A stretch of 64,000 nucleotides of DNA from Streptomyces liangshanensis (GTDB lineage Bacteria > Actinomycetota > Actinomycetes > Streptomycetales > Streptomycetaceae): the NCBI RefSeq assembly GCF_011694815.1, contig NZ_CP050177.1, forward strand, positions 4,627,001 to 4,691,000, given 5' to 3'. The stretch's first letter is position 1. Every line of letters starts with the position of its first letter. A program made the position numbers and the translations under genes. A model generated the notes under the pieces. That model made no database searches. It had not been told where the DNA came from and saw only the letters and a program-made list of their open reading frames with translations. Shown piece by piece: positions 15,576 through 23,527 of this stretch.

Positions 15576-16358
15576 ATGAACGCCGTCGCGGAGCGCATGC
15601 CTGCCCTCTACCTCTCCCACGGCGCGCCGCCTCTCGCGGACGACATGAACTGGACCCGGGAGCTGGCCGCGTGGTCCGCGGCCCTGCCCCGCCCCAAGGC
15701 GATCCTGATGGTCTCCGCCCACTGGGAGGAGGCCCCCCTCGCGCTTAGTGCGACCGAGACCGTACCCCTCGTCTACGACTTCTGGGGATTCCCCGAACGC
15801 TATTACACCGTGGAGTACGCGGCGCCGGGCGCGCCGGAACTGGCCGATTCCGTAAGGAAGTTGCTGCGCGGAGCCGGTACGCCCGTGCAGGACGTGCCGG
15901 ACCGGGGCCTCGACCACGGCGCGTACGTGCCGCTGGTGGAGATGTTCCCCGAGGCCGACATCCCCGTGCTCCAGGTCTCCATGCCCACGCTCGATCCCCG
16001 GAAGCTGCTGGAGATCGGGCGCAAGCTGGCGCCGCTGCGCGACGAGGGTGTGCTGATCGTCGGCAGCGGGTTCTTCACCCACAACCTGGCGGCCCTGCGA
16101 CACGCGGGCGGCGGGGTGCCCGGATGGTCGGCGGAGTTCGACGACTGGGGTACGCGGGCGCTCCTCGCGCAGGACATCGACGCCCTGCTCGACTTCGAGA
16201 ACAAGGCGCCGGCCGGGCGGCTGGCCCATCCCCGTACGGGACACTTCGCGCCGCTCTTCGTCACGCTCGGCGCGTCGGAGGGGGAGCTGGACAGAGGGCG
16301 GAGTGTGATCGACGGCTTCTGGATGGGGCTGGCGAAGAGGTCGTTGCAGTTCGGCTGA
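15576..16358 (+). CDS. Class III extradiol dioxygenase family protein (DODA/YgiD-like)
   Basis: The 260-residue protein shows the metal-ligand histidine pattern of the LigB/DODA superfamily: LYLSHGAPP near the N-terminus, VSAHWEEAP, DRGLDHGAYVPLVEMFP, and GSGFFTHNLAALRH. These enzymes use Fe(II) or Zn(II) to open catecholic rings such as DOPA; several YgiD relatives act on small phenols. ATG 15576 follows TTGGAG. Divergence from a MarR regulator suggests induction by a phenolic compound and a detoxification role. The substrate is inferred only at class level. Confidence 0.88.
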   Translation: MNAVAERMPALYLSHGAPPLADDMNWTRELAAWSAALPRPKAILMVSAHWEEAPLALSATETVPLVYDFWGFPERYYTVEYAAPGAPELADSVRKLLRGAGTPVQDVPDRGLDHGAYVPLVEMFPEADIPVLQVSMPTLDPRKLLEIGRKLAPLRDEGVLIVGSGFFTHNLAALRHAGGGVPGWSAEFDDWGTRALLAQDIDALLDFENKAPAGRLAHPRTGHFAPLFVTLGASEGELDRGRSVIDGFWMGLAKRSLQFG

Positions 16359-16395
16359 GGTGTGGGCGGGGTGTTGGCCGGGGCCGGTCCGGTTC

Positions 16396-17574
16396 TCAGA
16401 ACGCCGGCGGGTTGAGTTCGATGGCCCGTACGGCGGCGGCGAGCGCGACGCTGTCGGTACGGTCGCCGGACCCGGGAGCGCCGGACCTGGGGGCGCCGAA
16501 CCCCGCCGCGTCCAAGGCCGTGTCCGTGAACTTGATCGTGTGGTCGTCGCCGTGCGCCGCCGCCCGCGCGAAGACCTCCTCCGGCGCGAGCGAGGTCGGC
16601 GCGTACGGCGCGGGGTCGTCCGGCGCGTACGCGGCGGTCACGGCCGCGCTCGCCGCCCAGGCGGCCTCCAGGCTCGGCGCCCACAGCTCGGGCGGGAGGG
16701 CGGGGAGGGTGCGGAGCACGGCGTTCGGCGCGGTCGCGGCGTGCACGAGCATGATCGGCTCGCCGTGCCCGTGGGTCGCGTAACGGTGCACCGCCGCGCT
16801 CACCAGCTCCCCCAGCAGCTCCCGCGCGGCCTCGGGGCCGGCAGGGCCGGCACCGGCCCGCGGCCAGTCGGGGAACGCCGTGAGCAGCCTGAGCCGCTGC
16901 TCGATACCCCCGGTCCGTTCGGCCACGGGCGGTACGGCGGCCAGCGCGGCCGCGGCGCCCGTCGCGCCGGGGAGCCGTACCAGGGGGAGCCGTACCAGCG
17001 GCGGGAGCGGGCGGTACCGCGCGGCCCAGTACCCGAGACCGTGCGCCAGCTCCGCTAGGCGCGGGGCGGTCTCCTCGGTCGTCAGCAGCGTCCGTACGGC
17101 ATGCCCCACGCGGATCACCGGATGCGTCGCGCCCCCCGCGATGCCGGGCAGCAGCCGGGGCCACCACGTGGCGAGCACGTCGCGCCAGGGGTGTTCCGCC
17201 GTCTCGCGCCCGAAGTATCCGGTCCAGTCGGCGACGCGCCCGATGTCGCCGAGCGCCTCCCGCCAGGTGTCCGCCGTGACCGGGGCGCCGGTCGGGGGCA
17301 TGTCCTCCAGGCGGTCGCGGTAGTGGTCGAGCCAGCGGTGGACGGTGGGCGCCTGGCCGTGCCGTACCAACGCCTCCACGGCCATCGGGCCGTGGTTGCT
17401 CAGGTACCCCTGGCGCTCGGGCCCGGAGGCGTGCAACCGCTCCAGCGCCTCGTCGAGCGTGCCGGTGGTGTCGGGCGCGAGGGGGGCGAAGGGGGACATG
17501 GGGGAGAAAGCGGGCGCGTGGGCGGAATCGCCCGGGCCGTCGCTGTTGTTCTCACTGATGCCGGTGATGTCCAT
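16396..17574 (-). CDS. Questin oxidase-like family protein
   Basis: The 392-residue protein carries the repeated histidine motifs of the questin oxidase family (DUF4243): LSNHGPMAVEALVRHG, GGATHPVIRVGHAVRTLL, and near the C-terminus AAAHGDDHTIKFTDTALDA. Fungal members perform Baeyer-Villiger-type opening of anthraquinones; bacterial members are mostly uncharacterised. The first ~40 residues are low-complexity and probably disordered. It is a lone minus-strand gene between the dioxygenase and hrdD. A role in aromatic metabolite oxidation would fit the neighbouring dioxygenase, but no shared operator is visible. Confidence 0.8.
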   Translation of the reverse strand: MDITGISENNSDGPGDSAHAPAFSPMSPFAPLAPDTTGTLDEALERLHASGPERQGYLSNHGPMAVEALVRHGQAPTVHRWLDHYRDRLEDMPPTGAPVTADTWREALGDIGRVADWTGYFGRETAEHPWRDVLATWWPRLLPGIAGGATHPVIRVGHAVRTLLTTEETAPRLAELAHGLGYWAARYRPLPPLVRLPLVRLPGATGAAAALAAVPPVAERTGGIEQRLRLLTAFPDWPRAGAGPAGPEAARELLGELVSAAVHRYATHGHGEPIMLVHAATAPNAVLRTLPALPPELWAPSLEAAWAASAAVTAAYAPDDPAPYAPTSLAPEEVFARAAAHGDDHTIKFTDTALDAAGFGAPRSGAPGSGDRTDSVALAAAVRAIELNPPAF

Positions 17575-18023
17575 ATCCGCACGCTAGGCGGGGGACCGTC
17601 GGCGGCGTAACGGCCTGCGGACCTACGGTGACGGCGGGCGGGCCTAGGTCTCGGGCCCGAGTCCTCAGCAACCAAAAGGGCGTGCGGGCGGTCTTTACAG
17701 GGCGGGGGCGCGGCAACGGTGACCGCTCCTCCGAAGTGAGAACCGAAGTGAGAACGACCGCGCCGAATGTGACGGCCGTCTCAGGGGTGAAGTGGTGGTA
17801 AATGTCCGTGAGTGTGCCGAGATCGGCCTCCGCCCCGGCCTGACCTGCACGTCCGCCGGCCGCTGAGGCGTGCGCCCTCGCTCGTGAGCCGGACAGGGTA
17901 CTGCATGATCACAAAAATCCAGGCACGCAGGGGAATTCTGTCCTGATTCCAGTCGTTGTTTCCAACGGATGCAGGGCACCCGAATGGGTGTCGCGACCTA
18001 CTCAGTCCAGTAAGGGAGCTCGC
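17575..18023. other. 449-bp leader/promoter region of hrdD
   Basis: No gene is visible. A SigR-type promoter lies at 17931-17957 (listed separately). Upstream, a repeated GAAGTGAGAAC (17734-17755) occurs twice. The ribosome binding site AAGGGAG (18011-18017) sits just before the start. Confidence 0.55.
17931..17957 (+). promoter_or_regulatory. SigR-type promoter for hrdD
   Basis: GGGAAT (17931-17936) is followed after exactly 18 bases by GTT (17955-17957). This equals the oxidative-stress sigma factor SigR consensus GGGAAT-N18-GTT of Streptomyces. It would start transcription about 60 bases before ATG 18024. hrdD is a known SigR target in model Streptomyces, so the match is expected and credible. 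Confidence 0.75.
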
Positions 18024-19019
18024 ATGGCAACCCGTGCCGTCGCCCGTCGTTCCACCACTGGTGGTTCGAAAGCGGCAAGCAGTGTTCGCGCCGTGGGCGG
18101 GGAGATCGCCGACCGCGACCTGGTCGGCATGTACCTCGACGAGATAGCGCGCACACCCCTGCTCGACGCCGCCAAGGAAGTCGAGCTGTCCCAGACCATC
18201 GAGGCAGGTGTGTTCGCCCGGCAGATCCTCGACGGAGAGGTGAGGAGCGAGGCGGGCGGAGCTTCGCACGAAGAGCTCGAGGCGCTGGTCGTCGCGGGCG
18301 AGCGCGCGAAGGACGTCTTCATCCGCTCGAACCTCCGTCTGGTGGTGGCGGTCGCGCGCAGGTATCCGCGCAGCGGCCTGCCCCTGCTCGACCTGATCCA
18401 GGAGGGCAACGCCGGCCTGGTGCGTGCCGTGGAGAAGTTCGACTACGCCAAGGGCTTCAAGTTCTCGACGTACGCGACGTGGTGGATACGTCAGGCCATC
18501 ACCCGGTCCATAGCGGACCAGTCCCGTACGATCCGGCTGCCCGTCCACCTGGTGGAGGAGCTGGGCAGGATCCGCCGCGTGCAGCGCGAGTTCAACCGCG
18601 AGCACGGCCGCGATCCCGAGCCCGCCGAGGTCGCCAAGGAGCTGGACTCGACGCCGGAGCGGGTGAACGACGTGCTGGACTGGGCCCGTGACCCGGTCAG
18701 CCTGAACATGTCGGTGGACGACGACGGGGACACCCAGTTCGGCGACCTGCTGGAGGACACCTCCGCCGTCTCGCCCGAGCAGTCCGTCATGACGCTCCTG
18801 CGCAGTGAGGAGCTCGACGACCTGATCGGCAAGCTCGACGAGCGCACGGCGTCGATCATCAAGATGCGTTACGGCATCGTGGACGGCCGGGAGCGCACGC
18901 TGACCGAGGTCGGCAAGGAGCACGGCCTCACCCGTGAGCGGATCCGGCAGATCGAAAAGCACGCGCTCATGGAGCTGAAGAAAATGGCTCGTGACACCGG
19001 CTTCGACGCGGCGGCGTGA
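18024..19019 (+). CDS. hrdD: Principal-like RNA polymerase sigma factor HrdD
   Basis: The 331-residue group 2 sigma factor contains region 1.2 (DLVGMYLDEIARTPLLDAAK), region 2 (RLVVAVARRYPRSGLPLLDL, FSTYATWWIRQAITRSIADQ), region 3 and region 4.2 (TEVGKEHGLTRERIRQIEKH). It lacks the long acidic N-terminal extension of HrdB. The start MATRAVARRSTTGG and the end DTGFDAAA match HrdD as I remember it. ATG 18024 follows AAGGGAG. HrdD reads promoters like those of the housekeeping sigma factor and is dispensable in model species. Here it sits behind a SigR promoter, so thiol-oxidative stress should raise it. Confidence 0.92.
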   Translation: MATRAVARRSTTGGSKAASSVRAVGGEIADRDLVGMYLDEIARTPLLDAAKEVELSQTIEAGVFARQILDGEVRSEAGGASHEELEALVVAGERAKDVFIRSNLRLVVAVARRYPRSGLPLLDLIQEGNAGLVRAVEKFDYAKGFKFSTYATWWIRQAITRSIADQSRTIRLPVHLVEELGRIRRVQREFNREHGRDPEPAEVAKELDSTPERVNDVLDWARDPVSLNMSVDDDGDTQFGDLLEDTSAVSPEQSVMTLLRSEELDDLIGKLDERTASIIKMRYGIVDGRERTLTEVGKEHGLTRERIRQIEKHALMELKKMARDTGFDAAA

Positions 19020-19105
19020 CGTCGCCGCCCATCGGCCGTAGTGTCAGCCTTACGCACATCGCTTCCGGGCGTCGCGTACGGGCCGACATGTCGGCCCCCA
19101 CAGAC

Positions 19106-19142
19106 GAGCCCCGGCACCAACCCCCCCCAGGTGCCGGGGCTC
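19106..19142. terminator. Bidirectional hairpin after hrdD
   Basis: Arms GAGCCCCGGCACC (19106-19118) and GGTGCCGGGGCTC (19130-19142) pair perfectly around an 11-base loop. It lies between the convergent hrdD and WYL-regulator genes. Confidence 0.7.
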
Positions 19143-19191
19143 ACCTCTGCCCGGGTGCCGGGACTTACCTCGGCCCGGAGGTCGGGTCCGC

Positions 19192-20181
19192 CTACGCTCC
19201 GGGGGCTTTCGGGCCCGTCGGAGCCGCCGCCGCCCGGGTGAGCCGCGCGCCCAGGTCGCTCAGGTAGTCGGTCAGTTCCGGCGGGCCGTGGGCCGTGAAC
19301 TCGCAGTCCACCAGAGAGAAGCGCAGCGCCAGCCACTCCAGCGAGTCGCGCGACGTGGTGCGCAGCCGGCAGGAGTCCGGCCCGGTCGGCTCGGGTGCGC
19401 CGAGGTACGCGGGCAGGCGCGCCGCCACGAACTCCGCGGGCGCGGCGAAGCTCACATCCACCTCCACCCGCGGCTGCATCCGTGCCATGGACCGCTCCAT
19501 GAACTTCGCCGCGTCCCCCGTGGGCAGTTCGCGTGGCGTGAAGCGCGCGCCGGTGGCCACGGGATCGCTGACCCGGTCGACGCGGAACGTACGCCAGTCC
19601 TCCCGCCCCAGGTCGTACGCCACCAGGTACCACCGCCGCCCCGTCGACACCAGGCGGTACGGCTCGACCTGACGGTTCGTCTCCGTACCGTCGCCCGACC
19701 GGTAGCCGAAGCGCAGCCGCTCCTTACCCGTGACGGCCGACGCGATCACCGTCAGCGTCCGCGCGTCAATGGTCGCGCCGTCGCCCCGCGTCAGCGGCAT
19801 CGTCGCGGCCTGGAGCGTGGAGACGCGGTGCCGCAACCGCGACGGCAGCACCTGCTCCAGCTTCGCGAGCGCGCGTACGGACGCCTCCTCGACGCCCTCG
19901 ATGGCATGCCCCGCACCGGCGCGCAGTCCCACCGCGATGGCGACGGCCTCCTCGTCGTCGAGGAGCAGCGGCGGCATCGCGGTGCCGGCCACCAGGCGGT
20001 AGCCGCCGACCGCGCCCTTGGACGCCTCGACCGGATAGCCCAGGTCACGCAGCCGGTCGATGTCGCGCCGGATGGTGCGCGGGCTGACGTCGAGCCGCTG
20101 GGCCAGCTCGCTGCCCGGCCACTCGCGCGGCGTCTGGAGGAGGGAGAGGAGACTGAGGAGCCGTGCCGGAGTGTCGGTCAT
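19192..20181 (-). CDS. WYL-domain transcriptional regulator (DeoR/YafY-like)
   Basis: The 329-residue protein has an N-terminal HTH_11 winged helix (LSLLQTPREWPGSELAQRLD, then VSPRTIRRDIDRLRDLGYPV). The central WYL sensor domain includes RQVEPYRLVSTGRRWYLVAY and DWRTFRVDRVSDP, and a WCX C-terminal domain follows. WYL proteins bind nucleic acids or small ligands and can activate or repress. The gene diverges from a DHA2 exporter across only 61 bp containing an inverted repeat, so control of that exporter is likely. It ends close to the terminator behind hrdD. Confidence 0.9.
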   Translation of the reverse strand: MTDTPARLLSLLSLLQTPREWPGSELAQRLDVSPRTIRRDIDRLRDLGYPVEASKGAVGGYRLVAGTAMPPLLLDDEEAVAIAVGLRAGAGHAIEGVEEASVRALAKLEQVLPSRLRHRVSTLQAATMPLTRGDGATIDARTLTVIASAVTGKERLRFGYRSGDGTETNRQVEPYRLVSTGRRWYLVAYDLGREDWRTFRVDRVSDPVATGARFTPRELPTGDAAKFMERSMARMQPRVEVDVSFAAPAEFVAARLPAYLGAPEPTGPDSCRLRTTSRDSLEWLALRFSLVDCEFTAHGPPELTDYLSDLGARLTRAAAAPTGPKAPGA

Positions 20182-20195
20182 GGCTCCATGATGGC

Positions 20196-20228
20196 GGCCA
20201 TCTAGGACACAACCTGGCCTATATGGCC
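20196..20228. promoter_or_regulatory. Inverted repeat in the WYL/MFS divergent promoter
   Basis: GGCCAT (20196-20201) and ATGGCC (20223-20228) frame a TAGGACACAACCTGGCCTA core, whose TAGG and CCTA ends are also symmetric. Placement over both start regions suits a regulator operator. It could be chance symmetry in GC-rich DNA. Confidence 0.4.
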
Positions 20229-20242
20229 TCTAGCTTCTCCGC

Positions 20243-21757
20243 ATGACCACTTCGGCCGCCGTACCGGATACGGCTTCTCTTCCTGCCACCGAACCCGGGG
20301 ACCACGACCTCACCGGCGACCGGCGCCGCTGGCTGGCGCTCGCGGTCGTCATGACCGCGGCCTTCATGGACCTGGTCGACGTCACCATCGTCAACATCGC
20401 CGTCCCGAGCATCGAGCGGGACCTGTCGACCTCCTTCGGGGCGATCCAGTGGATCACCGCCGGATACGCGCTGGCCTTCGCGGCCGGGCTGATCACCGGC
20501 GGCCGGCTCGGTGACATCTACGGCCGCAAGCGGCTCTTCCTCGTGGGCATCACCGGCTTCACCGTCGCCTCGGCGCTCTGCGGGTTCGCGGTGAACCCGG
20601 ACATGCTCGTCGCCTCCCGCCTCCTCCAAGGCGCGATGGCCGCGCTGATGGTGCCTCAGGTGCTGGCGATCATCCACGCCACCTTCCCGGCCCACGAACG
20701 CGGCAAGGTCTTCGGGATGTTCGGCGCGGTCATCGGGCTGGGCGCCGTCTCGGGACCGCTGCTCGGGGCGCTGCTCACCCAGTGGAACCTGTTCGGCCTC
20801 GAATGGCGCCCGATCTTCCTCATCAACCTGCCCGTGGGGATCGCCGGTGTGCTGCTGGGCCGGAAGTTCATCACCGAGTCCAAGGCGCCCAAGGCGCTGC
20901 GCCTCGACCTCGTCGGCGTCGTGCTGGTGACCGCCGGCCTGCTGATGCTGATCTACCCCCTCACCCGGGGGCGCGAGTTGGGCTGGCCGCTCTGGGGCCA
21001 CCTGTGCATGGCGGGCAGCCTGGTCGTCTTCGGCGCGTTCGTGGCGTACGAGAAGTACAAGACGCGCAAGGACGGGTCGCCGCTCGTCGAACTCTCCCTC
21101 TTCAAGGTCAAGAGCTTCGTCGCGGGCATCGCCGTCCAGCTCACGTTCGGTGTCGCCCTGGGCATCTTCTTCCTGGTCTGGACGCTGTACATGCAGATCG
21201 GCCTCGGCTGGACCCCGCTGCGCGCCGGCCTGACCGGTCTGCCGTTCTCCGTCGCGGTGTCCGTCGCCGCCGGGCTCTCCGTGCAGATCCTCGTTCCGCG
21301 CTTCGGCCGCAAGGTGCTCCAGGCCGGTGCGCTGACGATGATCGTGGGCCTGCTCCTCTACATCGGTGAGGCCGCGCGCTACGGCACGCACATCCACTCG
21401 TGGCAGATGATCCTGCCGCTCACGGTCATGGGGGTCGGGATGGGCCTGATCGTGGCGCCGCTGACGGACGCGGTGCTGTCGGAGGTGCCCCGCGAACACG
21501 CCGGCTCGGCGTCCGGCCTCATCAACACGACCCAGCAGATGGGCAACGCGCTGGGCCTCGGCCTGGTGTCGGTGGTCTTCTTCGGTGTCGTCGACGACCG
21601 CCTGGGCGGGGCGCCGGACCCGGCGGCGACGGCCGCGGCGTTCACGGACGGCTTCCAGAACGCCCTGTGGTGGGTCGTGGGCGTCCTGACGCTGATCTTC
21701 ACGGTGATGTTCGCGCTGCCGTCGAAGGCGCGGAGCGCTGAACGCGCGGCGGGCTGA
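20243..21757 (+). CDS. MFS drug exporter, DHA2 family
   Basis: The 504-residue protein has about 14 hydrophobic segments with the motif TAAFMDLVDVTIVNIAVPSI in helix 1 and GGRLGDIYGRKRLFLVGITG as motif A. It belongs to the same broad family as the exporter at 13160 but is clearly distinct in sequence. No good Shine-Dalgarno precedes ATG 20243, so the mRNA may be leaderless or nearly so, as is common in Streptomyces. It is divergent from the WYL regulator. Its last 59 bases overlap the convergent YdcF-like gene. Substrate unknown. Confidence 0.92.
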   Translation: MTTSAAVPDTASLPATEPGDHDLTGDRRRWLALAVVMTAAFMDLVDVTIVNIAVPSIERDLSTSFGAIQWITAGYALAFAAGLITGGRLGDIYGRKRLFLVGITGFTVASALCGFAVNPDMLVASRLLQGAMAALMVPQVLAIIHATFPAHERGKVFGMFGAVIGLGAVSGPLLGALLTQWNLFGLEWRPIFLINLPVGIAGVLLGRKFITESKAPKALRLDLVGVVLVTAGLLMLIYPLTRGRELGWPLWGHLCMAGSLVVFGAFVAYEKYKTRKDGSPLVELSLFKVKSFVAGIAVQLTFGVALGIFFLVWTLYMQIGLGWTPLRAGLTGLPFSVAVSVAAGLSVQILVPRFGRKVLQAGALTMIVGLLLYIGEAARYGTHIHSWQMILPLTVMGVGMGLIVAPLTDAVLSEVPREHAGSASGLINTTQQMGNALGLGLVSVVFFGVVDDRLGGAPDPAATAAAFTDGFQNALWWVVGVLTLIFTVMFALPSKARSAERAAG

Positions 21758-22427
21758 GCGGCTTCGTCACCTCACCCAGGAGGTGCCCGTCGTAACCCGC
21801 GTCCACGAGGGACGCGAACGCGGCGAGCACCTCCTCCGGCACGTCCTGCTCGACGGCGTACCCGCGCTTCGGGTACTCGATGACCCGCTGGAGATCGCCG
21901 ACCATCATGTCGACGACCAGCTTCTCGTCCCCCATCGTCTTGACGTACGCGTCGAACCCCAGCGGCACCGAGGCACAGGTCACCTCGACCTCGGGCCACA
22001 GCTTCCGGGCCGTGGCGTAGGCCCGGCGCTCCATGTACGGCTTGGAGACGAGCAGCACGCTTCGCGGCACGACCCCGGCCGCGGCGAGCAGGTCGCGCGA
22101 GAACGCGATGTTCTCCCCGGTGTTGGCCGCGTCCGGCTCCACCACGATCGCCTCGTCGGGGACGCCGAGGGCGAGCGCGTGCTCGCGGAAGTGCGTCGCC
22201 TCCCCGCGGGGGAACCAGTCGAGCGTGCCCGGGCTGTTGCCACCGGTGAACAGCAGGGTCTTGAACAGCCCCGCGTGATACAACGCGGCGCAGTGCGCCG
22301 CGACCCCGAGATCATGACTCCCGAGCCCGACCGCGACATCGACGACGCGGGGGGTATGCCGCATGAGGTGGTAGCCCCACACGGTCTCGATGTCCCGAGA
22401 GCGATCCACGCCCCATACCTCCCACAC
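21699..22427 (-). CDS. YdcF/ElyC-family (DUF218) protein
   Basis: The 242-residue protein shows the DUF218 layout: VDVAVGLGSHDLGVAAHCAA, LLFTGGNSPGTLDWFPRGEA, and VVEPDAANTGENIAFSRDLL with its conserved N-T-x-x-N. It then has VLLVSKPYMERRAYATARKL. YdcF binds S-adenosylmethionine and ElyC/SanA affect the cell envelope; the cytoplasmic form here lacks a membrane anchor, so it is closer to YdcF. Its 3' end overlaps the end of the exporter gene by 59 bp on the opposite strand. Stop placement is secure but the last ~20 residues are poorly conserved-looking. Confidence 0.82.
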   Translation of the reverse strand: MWEVWGVDRSRDIETVWGYHLMRHTPRVVDVAVGLGSHDLGVAAHCAALYHAGLFKTLLFTGGNSPGTLDWFPRGEATHFREHALALGVPDEAIVVEPDAANTGENIAFSRDLLAAAGVVPRSVLLVSKPYMERRAYATARKLWPEVEVTCASVPLGFDAYVKTMGDEKLVVDMMVGDLQRVIEYPKRGYAVEQDVPEEVLAAFASLVDAGYDGHLLGEVTKPLSPPRVQRSAPSTAARTSP

Positions 22428-22474
22428 CTCAGCCCGAAGACCGACCTAGACCCAGCCCGACCAGCGCTCTCCCC

Positions 22475-22558
22475 AGCCTGTCCGGCGTTTGAGGACATCG
22501 GTAAGCCGCACCCAAGCACGGACAGAGGCACCCCCAAGCCCGTCCGGCGCTTGAGGAC
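22475..22558. repeat. Two copies of the Streptomyces GTCCGGCGTTTGAGGAC dispersed repeat
   Basis: AGCCTGTCCGGCGTTTGAGG(AC) at 22475-22496 and AGCCCGTCCGGCGCTTGAGG(AC) at 22537-22558 differ at two positions and are 62 bp apart in the same orientation. I recognise this as a short intergenic repeat seen in many Streptomyces genomes. Its role is unknown; here it fills the gap between two tandem minus-strand genes. Confidence 0.75.
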
Positions 22559-22630
22559 AACAGGTCGGCCACGAGGCCGATGCGCCGCCCGCCGCACGGG
22601 CAACGCGGCGCCCGCCCAAGTCCACGCGTC

Positions 22631-23404
22631 CTAACGAACCCGCGCCCTGGCCTCCATCACGTCGCGCGCAACCCGCTCCGCCCCGTACACCTCGCACATG
22701 TGACGCCCGTCCGGCGTCGCCGTGTGCTCGACCTCCCACAGGCTCATCTCACTGCCGTCAACGAGTAAAAACGCGTGCTCGTAGAGCATGAAGCCCGCAT
22801 CCTTGCCCTCCACCTGGCACTGTCGCCCGAATACCTGCGTGATGTGGTGGGCGAAGGCGGTCCGCAGCAACCGCGCCGTCTCCTCGCCCGGCCGGTCGGC
22901 GTTCTCCGCGCGGCGCAGGACCCTGCGGGCGTGGTCCGGGGAGTTGTCCGGCACATACATACGGGGCTGTGGCGTCGGTGGCGCCGCCAACAGGCGGTCC
23001 AAGAGGTCGAAGTCGAGCTCGTCGAAGGCCGGCGGCCCGGCGGAGAGCAAGGGCTCCGGCGTCCCGAGCCGCGGCGCCTCGGGGCTGCCCGGGCGGCACA
23101 GCCGCGACGCCGCCAACTGCGCCTCGGCCTCGTCGGCGTACAGCTCGTGCAGCTGCGCACCGCCCCGCCCGGTGTTGTGCACCAGCTCCCAGAGCGTCAG
23201 GGTGCTGCCGTCGGTGAGGAGGTAGGAGTGTCGGTATGTTTCGCGGTGCAGTCCGGCACTGTGGTGGGCGGAACACAGCGAACTGGCGTGGGCCAACGCC
23301 GAATCGAGCCGCTCGACCAGTGCGTCGGGAAGGTCGAAGGAGTTGAGTGCCCGACCCAGGAGTCGCTCGAGGTGCGTCTCGGTTGTCTCATGCGGATCGT
23401 TCAA
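22631..23404 (-). CDS. Streptomyces conserved protein (DUF6227-like) with internal duplication
   Basis: About 257 residues from TTG 23404, preceded by GGAGA at six bases; GTG 23428 is the longer alternative. Two similar segments are visible: HSYLLTDGSTLTLWELVHNT near residue 60 and HAFLLVDGSEMSLWEVEHTA near residue 215. Each is preceded by a helical stretch (ALVERLDSALAHASS and ETARLLRTAFAHHI) and followed by an LHELY/MCEVY-type strand. The protein therefore appears to be a tandem of two homologous ~90-residue domains joined by a proline-rich linker. No enzymatic motif is seen and the function is unknown. Confidence 0.75.
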   Translation of the reverse strand: MNDPHETTETHLERLLGRALNSFDLPDALVERLDSALAHASSLCSAHHSAGLHRETYRHSYLLTDGSTLTLWELVHNTGRGGAQLHELYADEAEAQLAASRLCRPGSPEAPRLGTPEPLLSAGPPAFDELDFDLLDRLLAAPPTPQPRMYVPDNSPDHARRVLRRAENADRPGEETARLLRTAFAHHITQVFGRQCQVEGKDAGFMLYEHAFLLVDGSEMSLWEVEHTATPDGRHMCEVYGAERVARDVMEARARVR

Positions 23405-23527
23405 GTTGGGTCTCCAGGCCGTCGCCACATGTCACTTGGTGATTGCATAACGTAGCCCCTGGGGGTGACATTGCGTCCCAAGTTTATGAAAACTATGGGC
23501 GCGTTCGCGTGGTTCATTCGCGCCCCC

